NCBI GenBank assembly: GCA_028274465.1
Contig: CM051455.1
Location: 53,586,738-53,650,737, forward strand
Origin: Plantago ovata
Taxonomy: Eukaryota > Streptophyta > Magnoliopsida > Lamiales > Plantaginaceae
DNA length: 64,000 nucleotides
Direction of reading: 5' to 3'
Positions within the stretch are counted from its first letter, which is position 1. The number at the start of each line of letters is the position of its first letter. The notes beneath the pieces are model-generated. The model ran no database searches and was not told the DNA's origin. It worked only from the letters and a program-made list of their open reading frames with translations. This document shows positions 1 through 10,562 of the stretch, piece by piece. The position numbers and the translations under genes were made by a program.

Positions 1-608
1 AATTCAATTAATAATTCCAATCATTAGTTGAGCCACAAAATATATAATTAAATCCAAATCAATTATAATCCATCAATCACAATTAATTCCAAATTAATTG
101 CGATTCCATCTTCAAGGATATTCGGATAAGCTGAATCACCACATAGTGTGACCCATAGGGCCTCATTGTATTAAGCAAGTCCTAGGGTAGGCAAAAAGGA
201 ATTCCTATACGGTTCCATTTGCAATATTAATACATGAGGACGTTTGAGAGGTTTCTCAAAGCAAACCTTTCGTTGCGAAGCTGTTGCGCTCAACGCGGCG
301 ATGGTAACGTCCCTTCATCTGACTGACTCGAATGCATCTAGGATCGATGAAGTGTCTATCCCAATAATACATCCACGGGCGTCTTCAGTGAGTTGCATGG
401 TGAATCCAATATCTATTATGACTATCATAATAATATTGATACGCTGTCCAGCGGTTTTACCAATCACAACTATGAACGACTATGAGCAGTGCTCTCCTGT
501 GTTACACATGAGAGATGAATCCTTCACAGAAACACTTATCATCCCCATTTGTATGTAGCCATAATCCTGGATCGTGTCTTGGGTCAACTGCTTATTCAGA
601 GCTGACAT
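1..608. other. no gene seen; AT-rich, probably retroelement flank
   Basis: No coding similarity recognised on either strand. The stretch runs directly into the Copia LTR copy at 609-1211 and may be the rest of that LTR or its internal region, but it is not alignable by eye with the flank of the second LTR copy. Confidence 0.4.
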
Positions 609-1211
609 CGACGGGTCCATCAAGGATATGGGGCAACAAATGTGATGATAAAGTCCTGTAAGTCCAAAGGACGACTGACATCACTTCGACAACTTACCGG
701 TTCCCATAGACACTTCGGTGTAGAGTATACATCGATGGGAGTGTCCGGTGGGTACTTTCATTGTTCGGTAATCACCCTTCGAACAACTATGCGTAGTTAT
801 GGGAACGTTTCTTGATTGTCCAACAATCCGTTCCGTGGCCGTGGGATCGGCTCACACTTGCTCTAACAAGTATAACCTTCACGCATACAAGTCTCAGCTG
901 GTTCATTTAGACCCCTACATCCGAGATGAACCTCGACTAGGGAGAGTTTTGGGATAGATGATAACTCACATAGCTCCCACTATCTGTGTGATCGGTCATC
1001 TATCCGAGGAGACATGTTTAATATCAATTCAGACAGAAATAGAGATATGACATGTTGTTTGCCTGGTGTAATATAAATATGAAAGCGATACTCAATAGTC
1101 AAACAACAAACATATATTATATTACGTTGACCTGTGTAATAGTACATATATGCCCTTTATAAGGGCTGCATGCCCTTAATAAAGATTGTCTCTAGGACAT
1201 ATACACTATCA
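609..1211 (-). repeat. Copia LTR, copy A (partial or variant)
   Basis: About 600 bp are nearly identical to 2947-3512 plus 11874-11911. The right end reads ACATATACACTATCA, the same end that abuts a polypurine tract in copy B, so on the minus strand the LTR starts TGATAGTG. To the left of about 609 the two copies are unrelated, so copy A is a truncated, recombined or alternative-family LTR. Orientation is inferred from copy B and its RNase H. Confidence 0.7.
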
Positions 1212-1531
1212 GAGGGAGCTTTATATGTCCCTATGTTTTCAAACTCACCCGATCATTTCGGGATATCCGGAGGTCTTGACGGGCCATGATACTAATATTC
1301 CGAGTTTCGTAATTTTTCTAGGTTTTTACGGTTCAATTCTGGGTCAACCCAGGCTGACTCGGGTTTTATGCCAAGAAAATAAAATGACATATACTCTATT
1401 TGGTAAATGTGTGATAATTTTTTCTCAAAATATATTTAATATACTTTTAATTAATTGAAAGATATTATATATCTTTTGTCGAAGTTATATCCTTAACTCT
1501 CTGAATTTATGATGATGATGAGTGAAAATTA
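1212..1531. other. no gene seen
   Basis: AT-rich spacer between the Copia LTR copy and the TRIM; an 89-codon open frame here resembles nothing recognised. Confidence 0.4.
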
Positions 1532-2029
1532 TGTTAAACCCCATCCCACATCGTTTGTGAGTAGTACCTGAAATCAACATATAAGATTGGATAACCTTCT
1601 CCCCTTACAAAGCCTAAATTTAAGGGGGAGATGGTCCAATTCGAATATGGTATCAGAGCCATCTGGCTCACGTCCCACCCGGATTCGAATCTTCCCGGAG
1701 ACAAACTGCGCTCCTTATTAAATTTCCACTCGATTGGCATCCCCAAAGAGGTTGAATCGGCCACGAGTGCGGGGGAGAGTGTTGGAGAATTAATATGGTA
1801 TCAGAGCAGGCCCAAGTCGATGATGGTCACCCGTGTTGGGTTTGAGCCGATGTGTATTCCGGCGTTCATTGTCCACGTTGTAGACCCGATGTTCATACCG
1901 GACTACACGTGAGGGAGCATGTTAAACCCCATCCTACATCGCTTGTGAGTAGGAACTTAAATCAACATATAATATTGGATAACCTTATCCCCTTATAAGG
2001 CCTGTTAAGGGGAAGATGGTCCAATTCTA
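1532..2029 (+). mobile_element. TRIM (terminal-repeat retrotransposon in miniature)
   Basis: Two direct repeats of about 110 bp (1532-1645 and 1920-2029) both start TGTTAAACCCCATCC and share the CCACATCG-like box, the middle and the CCAATTC end. The sequence right after the first repeat is TGGTATCAGAGCC (1648-1660), the standard primer binding site for initiator tRNA-Met. A purine-rich GTGAGGGAGCA precedes the second repeat. The internal part is only about 275 bp and codes for nothing. A second PBS-like TGGTATCAGAGC lies near 1797. Size and layout match TRIMs, which depend on other elements for enzymes. No clear target duplication was found. Confidence 0.85.
1648..1660 (+). promoter_or_regulatory. 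primer binding site (tRNA-Met) of the TRIM
   Basis: TGGTATCAGAGCC matches the 3' end complement of plant initiator tRNA-Met and lies 2-3 bases after the left terminal repeat. Confidence 0.85.
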
Positions 2030-2670
2030 TTAAGTTAAATATATGGAGCTAACTCGTCTTCCTCAATAATCCTGATAGTGATCTTGATGATTTATGTAGA
2101 GCTGACAAGTTTTCCCCATAATTTACTTCATTGTTTTATTCTAAGATTTGTTTCTTATTTGTACCACTAATCAATAGATCGAATTCGTAAGTGGTATGAG
2201 TACTATTTAAATACTCTGCATTACGGACCTATTATGGTGTCTCTGCTATTTGTAAGGTAAATATACCACCAATGTAGTTACTCTCATTTTAATACATTTT
2301 AGTACTCTTGTTGCTTTCTCAGTGGACTGTAGGAGTATCTTTAGATTTCGTTGCCGTTTAGTTTCAGCTAAGAACCATTTTTGTGCACATTTTTTTATTC
2401 AAAGAAATATTTGGTTTCATTTTTGTGGTCGTCCATTGACTGGTTCTCAGATGGAGAGTAGCTGTATGCCTGTGAGATGCAGATGTACCAAACGGTTAGA
2501 TATAATCCAGAACTATTTATGGGTTGATATATATTTATATCATAATCAGTTTGTTGTTCATTATATTGTATAGTTAATTGGTTTTGTATTTTTGAATTAT
2601 CTATTTGGTGGTTTAAGATAATAATTAATTTTATAAAATGTTCCCATGAGCTATACATTATCACTAAGTG
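2030..2670. other. no gene seen
   Basis: AT-rich spacer between the TRIM and the Copia LTR copy B. Open frames here are short and unrecognised. Confidence 0.4.
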
Positions 2671-3512
2671 TGTAAGAATTTGGATGACAGAACGTAATTC
2701 CTAAATTAGTCCCAATCTAGGTCATTGAGATTTGAGATATCAATGACGTACGTTTAAGATTGGCATGCGGTCTGTATCATACTCTTAGAGGAATGTAGTG
2801 ACTCTCACAACTACGAATGACTTGGTCATTCATGATGGATACATGAAACACCTTAGAGGGTGTTGACTGACCCACCGAGAAACCGTCTGATTAATTCTAT
2901 TAAAGTGTCTACAGAAGTATCGATGTGTAAGGTGATTTAGTAGTCCTTCGACGGGTCCACCAAGGATATGGGGCAACAAATGTGATGATAAAGTCCTGTA
3001 AGTTCAAAGGACGACTGCCATCACTTCGACAACTTACCGGTTCCCATAGACACTTCGGTGTAGAGTATACATCGATGGGAGTGTCCGGTGGGTACTTTCA
3101 TTGTTCGGTAATCACTCTTCGAACAACTATGCGTAGTTATGGGAACATTTCTTGATTGTCCAACAATCCGTTCCGTGGCCATGAGATCGGCTCACACTTG
3201 CTCTAACAAGTATAACCTTCACGCATACTAGTCTCAGCTGGTTCATTCAGACCCCTACATCCGAGATGAACCTCGACTAGGGAGAGTTTGGGATAGATGA
3301 TAACTCACATAGCTCCCACTATCTGTGTGATCGGTCATCTATCCGAGGGGACATGCTTAATATCAATACAGACAGAAATAGAGATATGACATGTTGTATG
3401 TCTGGTGTAATATAAATATGAAAGCGATACTCAATAGTCAAACAACAAACATATATTATATTACGTTGACCTGTGTAATAGTACATATATGCCCTTTATA
3501 AGGGTTGCATGC
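2671..3512 (-). repeat. Copia LTR, copy B, split by the Athila-type element
   Basis: Probable 3' LTR of the minus-strand Copia whose RNase H lies at 11926-12529. It starts TGTAAGAATTTGG near 2671, is interrupted at 3512 by the Athila-type element and resumes at 11874 to end ACTATCA at 11911, about 880 bp in all. On the minus strand the polypurine tract AAGTGGGAGAT (11912-11922) directly precedes it. Confidence 0.75.
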
Positions 3513-4368
3513 TCATGAACGCGGATGTCGTGCTCCGAATTCAATCAAATAATATTTGTAATTAAGCCAAAGACAATCCACAACTACAACGAAAACCGTA
3601 GTGTAGCAGTAGAATGACTCGAGTGTCGTTCTCTCAGGACTATAACTAGCTTTATCAAATCTAATTTAGAATATAAAAACAGCAGACAGATAGCAAGGGG
3701 GTTTTTCTAATAGATAATGGAGATTGGTGATAGTATGATCCTTCAAAGCATAACGGGTCGATAATCATGAATAAATTCCTCGGTCTTGCATAGAGATCTT
3801 TGAATCAGTCTAGTGTCCTGTTGCAATTATTAAGCACTACGAAGATAATTGGTCTGACAAGTCAATTACTATTGTCCTAATGTGTTCCGTAATTATTCAA
3901 CACTACGAAGATAAACTCGCGTACAGGTCGACAAGTGTCCAATTGTGCATAATAATTAATACAACATACGAGAATTTAGGCTGTGCCTGATCAACGAAAT
4001 AAAGCAATGACACGGAGTATAATGCGCGATATAGCCATTAGCATGATTATCTTCCCTTCGCTAAGAATTCACATACTACCACCAACGATAAGTTTAGCTA
4101 CTCATAATAGGCATGCAATCAACAGAAAACATAGAAGAAAATATATTGAAAGATATATAAAATAAGTAGATTAAACTGTAAGATACAAGTTACCCAAGGT
4201 TGTCAATCTCCGAAGAATTGCGATCCTACAAGCTCCAATCCCCTATGAAAAAGTGTCCCCTATGCTACGAACTCCTAGGACAGGCCCCGGGAAGTTCCTA
4301 CCTAAAACTACAGAGAGAGGTGAGAAAGTAGGTCTGGAAAAGTATGATTTTCGGAGAAAACTGAGCAA

Positions 4369-4378
4369 CTATATATAG
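4369..4378 (-). promoter_or_regulatory. TATA-like box in the 3' LTR
   Basis: CTATATATAG lies, on the minus strand, just downstream of the GC hairpin array. The same pair occurs in the 5' LTR at 11417-11426. Candidate U3 core promoter. Confidence 0.5.
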
Positions 4379-4390
4379 GCTTCGAATTAT

Positions 4391-4471
4391 TGTGGGGCGG
4401 TTCGCCCCACACATGCGGCGGTTCGCCCAGTGTGGGGCGGTTCGCCCCACCTCTGCGGCGGTTCGCCCCGG
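4391..4471. repeat. GC hairpin array in LTR U3
   Basis: Four copies of a GGCGGTTCGCCC core occur within 80 bp. Two are perfect hairpins GTGGGGCGGTTCGCCCCAC (4392-4410, 4432-4450; 8-bp stem, GTT loop) and two are GCGGCGGTTCGCCC variants. The array sits immediately upstream of the TATA-like box on the coding strand. Confidence 0.85.
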
Positions 4472-4825
4472 AGAGAAATTCGCGGAATTCCGTGTTTTCG
4501 ACGCGTTTTTGGATTTCTTCCCCTTTTCGGACTCGGTTTCTGTCTTCTAGTAGCCTTCTAACCTCCAGATTCGGCCCCTAGACTCCAAATCCTATCCGGA
4601 AACCTTCAGATACTCCAAATAGGCTTCTGGAACACCAATTCCTTGTCAACTTCAATATATTTGCCCGGAAATCCTCGAATTTCAACCAAAACCTGTAAAA
4701 TAAAATCTAAAGGGAAACGTGACACTATTATAATAAAATGCATTAAAATATAGCTAAATTAACATAGAGGATAGCTAAAATAGGTGAAAAAGACTCGAAT
4801 GAAAGTGTAAAATACACATTCATCA

Positions 4826-4838
4826 AACTCCCCAAACC
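4826..4838 (-). promoter_or_regulatory. polypurine tract of the Athila-type element
   Basis: Minus strand GGTTTGGGGAGTT directly abuts the 3' LTR start TGATGAATG, the expected plus-strand priming site. Confidence 0.75.
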
Positions 4839-5434
4839 GAACCTTTGCTTGTCCTCAAGCAACTAAGCTAGACTCTAATACAAAAAACATGCAAGACACA
4901 AAATGGAGTCTCATGCCAAATAAAATGAACTAATCTACTGAATCTATCAAATAAAATATGAACAAAAACCATATAAATCAAAGCATGAATATAGGTTGAA
5001 GAATACCTCGATTGACTTATACACATCCACATAAGCACTTATGTCAAGACAAGATAGTCTCTCGTAACATTCTCTACCTGGACCTAGTCAGTAACGACGT
5101 AATGAAGCATGCTAAGATACGAATGGTTGCCCCGTGCCTATGAAACTGAGGACTTACTGCTGTTCCGCCATGTTAAGACTTTTCCTCAAAAGAGGTCGAA
5201 CCAGTACTGGCTCTCATCAAACGAAGGAGGGTTCCCTATAAAGATAACTCTCCCCTATTCTACCCATCTCTCAAGTAAAGTCTTAAACTATTCACCACTT
5301 CCTGAATGGCAGGACGAGGGTGGTCTAGAACAGATGACACTTAAGACAAAAAGATAAAAGATAAAAAATTACAACACGATTACGAACATTAAAAAAATGG
5401 AAAGACTCAACACTTTGCTAAACTGCTATTTGGC

Positions 5435-5575
5435 TTTCTTTTTTGGACCCTTCTTTGCTTTTTTGGGGTCTTTTTTTCTTTTTTTTCTTTTTTTCTTTCC
5501 AGGATTTTTTTCTTTTTCTTTTTCTCTTTTTTTTCTGGAATTTTTTCTTTCTTTTTTTCTTTCTTTTTTTCAGCC
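5435..5575. repeat. polypyrimidine tract inside the Athila-type element
   Basis: About 140 bp almost wholly T with scattered C (purine on the coding strand). The lysine/phenylalanine-rich open frames across it are compositional. Confidence 0.8.
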
Positions 5576-5623
5576 AGCAGTAGCATAACAAAAAGAGAAA
5601 AAATGACTCACACGACTTTCCCA

Positions 5624-5645
5624 AACCTATTCGAAAGAATAGGTT
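5624..5645. repeat. hairpin AACCTATTC-GAAA-GAATAGGTT
   Basis: Perfect 9-bp stem with a 4-base loop. A second copy with loop GGAA lies at 5738-5759, 114 bp away. Both are in the untranslated 3' part of the Athila-type element. Confidence 0.75.
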
Positions 5646-5737
5646 GGAGTACAAACTTTACGGAAAAAGAAAAAACAAACTCACGATACGGAAATGAAAA
5701 ACAGAAACAAGTCTATGATGGTGTAACCCCCTCCCCA

Positions 5738-5759
5738 AACCTATTCGGAAGAATAGGTT
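5738..5759. repeat. second hairpin AACCTATTC-GGAA-GAATAGGTT
   Basis: Same stem as 5624-5645 with one loop change; the two copies are direct repeats. Confidence 0.75.
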
Positions 5760-6337
5760 ATAAACAAAGGATCACACAACCTCACACTACCTCCTTTCTA
5801 GGCATTTAGCAATCTCAAAGCATGGTGAAGACTTATTGCCTCTTAGGTACATAATTACTCGGGAAAACAACCATAAGACCCTAACATGCATCATCCTATT
5901 ATAAAGGCCTTCGTGAACCGCAGTAGAGAAAACACCACTAAGTGATGTCGAGACTACCATGCTAAACTAAGTGCAATACATAAATGTGACAAGCCAAGCG
6001 AGAAAAACCTCAAACAAATTCATAGAGATGAAGCATACGATTAATGGCATAGTTGGTTGATCTATCCAATAAAAAAGTTCAAAAAATTCGGCAATAAACT
6101 CCATATAAAACATGCAAGACTATCCTAGGATGAATGTAGTGAATGCAACCTAAAAAATCTAAGAAAGCGGTAAACGTGCAGATGCAAATGCAGACGGATA
6201 AAGCATGCGAGGTACTATACTCATCCTACCAATACCAAGCTCCAAGCTAACAACATCAGATCACTTAAATCCCATCCCCCCTCATGAAATTAACGCTGGT
6301 CCCTAGCAGTAAGAAAATGAGGAAATAAGATGTGATA

Positions 6338-7242
6338 CTAGATGTTACCCCATGGTTTGGCCTCGGTCGGATGAGTATGTTGTTTGTGAGTTATTGGGCC
6401 TGCTCTGGGAGCTTTATAGGGTGTCATCAGGTCTTCTGGTATGCGTGGTAGTTTCAATCATAGGCCGGATAGGAACAACTTTTCCATTAGTATCATCATT
6501 GCCCGTATGACCTTCATTGTCACTACTGTCACCATCATCATCGCCAGTAGAGTTGCTTTGTCGAATAGAATCCTCAAGATTAGCCGTCGCTGTTATGGAA
6601 TCCTACATCCTGTAGCCCTCCAATAGGATGTGAACTGTTGAAGGGGAAAAGGCAGTGGTATCAGGACCTCCCCATCCAACGTTGTACACCATGAGAAGGT
6701 TACAGTAAGCTGCTCGGATACTCAGAAGTCTTCTACCATTTTTTCCAATGTCGACCACATTCTCTACCGTTGATCCGACCGATGTCTATATGAAGCTCCC
6801 TTTAGAGGCAGGCAAGGGGCACCCCAACAAGGTGCTGGGTACCCATGTCATTATGTATTGGAACCAAGCTAGCGCTTCGGAACCTTCTAGCAACTGCGAA
6901 CTCATGATTGAATCCGTCGCGGCGAGAATGTCCCGGTGCCTTCCAGTTCACTCGAACTTTGCAGTCCTTGTGATGGATTGCAGACATAATAATGGTTTCT
7001 GTCCCTTCGGTGGTGCATGAATAGGCATAGGAGTCCTTACTCCAGGTGTACTCTAGCTCCTCCTCTTGGATAATCCACGACGTTGTTGCAAAACCCCTTG
7101 GCTCGAACACACATCCAACGAGGTCACCCTCCTTGACATGGTAGTGATTGTTCCCCCTCCAATTCTTCAGAGCAATCATACGGGAATGCTTCTTTCCCTT
7201 GGTATGGTACCTACAAACAACAGTTAGCACCTCGTATGACAC
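6338..7242 (-). pseudogene. captured-looking gene fragment inside the Athila-type element, function unknown
   Basis: A 146-codon minus-strand frame (6802-7242) is too complex to be chance. A splice-acceptor-like TTGTTTGTAG lies upstream of the tyrosine of YHTKGKKHSRM. The segment IALKNWRGNN...VKEGDLVG weakly recalls the end of some plant B3 domains (basic strand, then a KEGD turn), but the W and spacing do not fit well enough to name it. Further down, around 6440-6560, another frame encodes an acidic run (GDDDGDSSDNEG), like the tail of a host nuclear protein. Stops and frame changes separate the two. It lies in the position where Athila elements keep non-gag-pol sequence, but no envelope-like features are seen. 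Likely a transduced host fragment. Confidence 0.4.
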
Positions 7243-8197
7243 AAAACTGACTCATGCATATGCTAGTGTAAGAACGAAACACACGAGTGATAAAATCAAC
7301 AATCGAGCTCCCCAAACTGTAATGTCTAGCCTAGCTTCTTCATCATGCAACATACCAACGTAACTACTACATGCAATACATCACATTATGCTCTTACTAG
7401 ACAACCAATATCCTAGATAACAAGGCTCAATTCATACCATAGTAGCATTCTACCATCATAAATCCTCATACTATACAATTAAGCATTCTATCGTCAAATC
7501 CACCAATATTACATCAATAAACACAATCATATGCAAGAAATCAAAGATAAAGACATATTGCATAACAAGATATATCATCTAGTAGCGAAATTCCCAAATC
7601 AACAATCCAAGCAAAATTGAGCATGCAATTGATAGTAAATAACATATCTAATCACACAAACAACATACCCATGCATCAAATAAGCATAATTGAAGCTCAA
7701 ATTAGAAAACCCCTAAATTCGAAAATTAGGGTTCTAAGGATGATACCTCAGATCTGAAAATCTAACGCATTAGGACGAAATCTGTTCAGATAGGATGATA
7801 GATCATGTAATAGGCTTCGATTTAAGCTAAAGAACACCAAATTTGGTCAAGAAATGAAGAAGTTATGAAGATTTGAAGATGAAATCGCGATTTTCGGTTT
7901 TTGGGGAGGAGGAATGAAGAAAAATGAAGAAAATGAAGTTTTGGGGAAGAAATCCGCGTTTTTGAAGTTCTTGAGCCGTGGGGCGGTTCGCCCCGTGCTC
8001 CCCGATGCGGGGAGACGGTTCCTGTCGTCAGAAAATTCGGTTTTAATCCCCGAAACCAATTTTTTCAAAAAACCACTCGAAAAATCTCACTCAAATATCA
8101 GCATATACGACACAGGCAAGAACAAATTCGCATACGAGAAGCAAATAGTTCAAGAATGAATGCATGCAGAAAAGCAGTAAAGAAAGCGATAAAAATT

Positions 8198-8213
8198 CCG
8201 GGTTGCCTCCCGG
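8198..8213 (-). other. Athila-typical GGGAGGCAACCC motif
   Basis: The minus strand reads CCGGGAGGCAACCCGG, able to form a short hairpin. A GGGAGGCAACCC box downstream of pol is characteristic of Athila elements as I recall them; here it comes only about 45 bases after the gag-protease stop. Confidence 0.6.
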
Positions 8214-8257
8214 ATAGCGTCATTGTTTAAAGTCTTTGACTCGACTCCTGTCTGCGC

Positions 8258-10417
8258 CTATCTCTTCTTTTTGCGGGTACTAGGCTTCCCCTTCACGGAT
8301 CTCCTTCTCATGCCTTGACCCTGCGAATAAGAATGAACATAGACATTAAGACCACTATAATCGATAGTGTTAGAAGTGTCAGGTGGATCAGGTGGATCGG
8401 ATATGGCTTGCAACACATGTTGCTTGCCATCCACTTCAATAGTGCAGGTTCTTTGGTAGATGTCCATCACGGAGCGTAGCTTAGTCAAGAATGTTCGTCC
8501 TAAGAGTATGACATCCCCCGTTCCTGGTGCTGACGCCGGCATAATTACAAAATCGGTGTAGACAGAGGTTTCACCAATCTTGACTAATACATTCTTCACA
8601 ACGCCTTCGAGTTTCACAAGGGATCCATCTACCAGTTGCACAATAGCCTTATGCACAGTTAGTTCTCCAAGGTTACTCTTCTCGAAAACATTCAAAGGGG
8701 GCACATTAGAGTAGGATCTTGTGTCTAGTGTGGCTCGGACATCTTCAAGCTCCCCAATCCCGACCTTAACATCGAAACTTTGAGGGAGTGGCTCGGGATC
8801 CTCTTGTTCCTCTCCCCCCTTGTTAGTAGCAAGGTCCTTCTCTTCTTCTTCGGCAGGTGGGGGCATTTCCCTCTTGCAACTCTCGCACTTAGCAACCTTC
8901 TTGATGGTGATTTCAACAGGTAGATCACCCACCAAGGTAATGGACATCGACTTCTCAGTGTTGCTAGGCAGCTTGCCTTGCTCCCTACTTGCTCCTCGGT
9001 CGATCAACTCTTGCATCTTTTGATGGGCAAGCCTAGTGCTCTCTTCCAACCTATCGAGCCTTGCCCTAGTCTTCTCGGAATCTTCTTCATAACGTTTGAG
9101 AAAACTTTGTGTGTGATCGACCATCTTTTGCAAGTTCTCCATCAGTTGAGCCGACTTCGACTTCGGTGGCTCTTTCGGAGCGGGGTTTTCGCAGTGATCA
9201 TTACCATAGTTTAGCCTACTACGGTCTTGGTTAGGTCCATAAGTTTGGTTAGCCGGTGCATATCCTTGATTGTTTCGGAATCCCCTTCTCCAAAATCCAC
9301 CTCGAGGATTCCTACCGTCTTGTCCGTAGCTAACTTCTTGAGTACCAAACTTTGTAGCAAAGGCTTCTTCTTCGCCTCCTCGAGCCCAGTTGCCATCATC
9401 GTATGCCAGCTCCGATCTACACATATGTGCCCCATGCCCATAGTTCTTGCATATTCGGCATACTTCGTTCGAAACAGTTGTTCCGGTGGCGCTCTTGAGG
9501 ACTTGCTTCAATTCGTTGGTAAAGCACTCGAATTGATCCCCATTCCCCCTATACATAGGGGCTTCTTGAGTCGGTGGAGCTTCAGATCCACGTCTCCTAA
9601 CCATTGCTCTTGGGTCCTTGAACTGCGAACCCTTAGCAAGCCTTTCGAAAACTGCCCAGACGGCTTCTGCGGTTTCCTCCCAAATATTGCCTCGACATTG
9701 GAAATCCACCACTTGTTGGTTCTCGAAGGTTAGTCCATTTTAGAAGTGTTGGACTAGGTCGGAAAGTTCAAAACCATGGTGAGGGCACTTGTTTGTGAGA
9801 TCTTGGAACCTCTCGAACGCGGTGTAGATGGTCTCATCATAGTCCTGCTTGAATCCAGTGATCTGCGCCTTAAGCGCGGTAGTCAAGGTATGAGGGAAGT
9901 ATTTCTCCATGAAAGCTGAAAAAACCTTCTCCCAAGTGTCCAGCGAGCCTGCTGGTAGAGAACTCAACCATGACTTGGCTCTGTCGCCAAGTCCCATAGC
10001 AAAAACCTTCATCCTCAGCTCATCCGTTGTTATTTCAGCTCCGGGTCGTGGGAGTTGGTTGACGAAATCATCGATATCGTGCAAGTACCCCATCACATCT
10101 TCCCTTGATAAGCCATAGAACCTCGGAAGTTGTTGGAATGCGTGGTTCTTGATCTTAAGATCTCGGGTTGCAGACGAAAGAACTATCGCCGGTCCCCTCA
10201 TACGATCCTTGGTGGGTTGAACCCATGCCTTCAGCGGTCTAGCTTCTGCCATTCCGTCGATTTCCTTGAAAAGATTAAGTAGAGATTCAGAGAAATCGGT
10301 ATCCTCTATTTCCTCTAGTGCGCGCCTTTCAAGTAGTCGCCTTCTTTGGTGGTAGACTCTGTCGATCTCAGCAATTGAATCAGCAAGCGGTGTTCCTGCA
10401 GAACGTGTATGCGGCAT
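8258..10417 (-). pseudogene. Athila-type gag-protease, one in-frame stop and a damaged protease site
   Basis: One frame of about 720 codons runs from MPHTRSAGTPL to STRKKKR. Residues 1-225 are the retrotransposon gag core (LPRFYGLSREDVMGYLHDID, then KSWLSSLPAGSLDTWEKVF and a CPHHGFELSDLVQHF end). A single TAA (9740-9742) stands where relatives have a tyrosine codon, after which the frame continues as NGLTFENQQVVD. A cysteine-rich CRICKNYGHGAHMC knuckle follows, then a coiled-coil-like stretch (MENLQKMVDHTQSFLKRYEE) and a retropepsin-like domain. There the expected D-T/S-G triad reads LDTRSYS, so the glycine is lost, although the later DVILLGRTFL strand is kept. Gag would form virus-like particles in the cytoplasm; protease activity is doubtful. 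Pol is absent. Confidence 0.85.
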
Positions 10418-10540
10418 ACACTATCTGTAACAGACTAGGAAAGCAATATCAGAGAGAGATTAAAAAGGAAAACTAAAACTAGTAGAATTTGGAATCTAAA
10501 GCTGAAAATATAAACAAATTAAACAGAAAAAAGGAGTATA

Positions 10541-10559
10541 GTCCCCGGCAACGGTGCCA
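10541..10559 (-). promoter_or_regulatory. primer binding site, tRNA-Asp type
   Basis: Minus strand TGGCACCGTTGCCGGGGAC, four bases inside the 5' LTR, differs by one base from the tRNA-Asp-complementary site used by Athila/Tat elements. Confidence 0.85.
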
Positions 10560-10562
10560 ATT

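Larger units (their letters stand above)
3513..4825 (-). repeat. Athila-type 3' LTR
   Basis: 1313 bp, nearly identical to 10563-11868. It ends CATTCATCA; the left end reads TCATGAACG where the other copy has TGATGAACG, so the terminal TG has become TC. A short open frame MPDQRNKAMT... recurs in both LTRs and is LTR sequence, not a gene. Confidence 0.9.

Noticed and set aside
3983..4165. 60-codon frame MPDQRNKAMTRS, also present at 11032-11214
   Set aside because: Identical because it lies in the two LTRs; no coding signature.
5397..5654. Open frames rich in Phe/Leu or Lys on both strands
   Set aside because: They are translations of the polypyrimidine tract in the Athila-type element, not genes.
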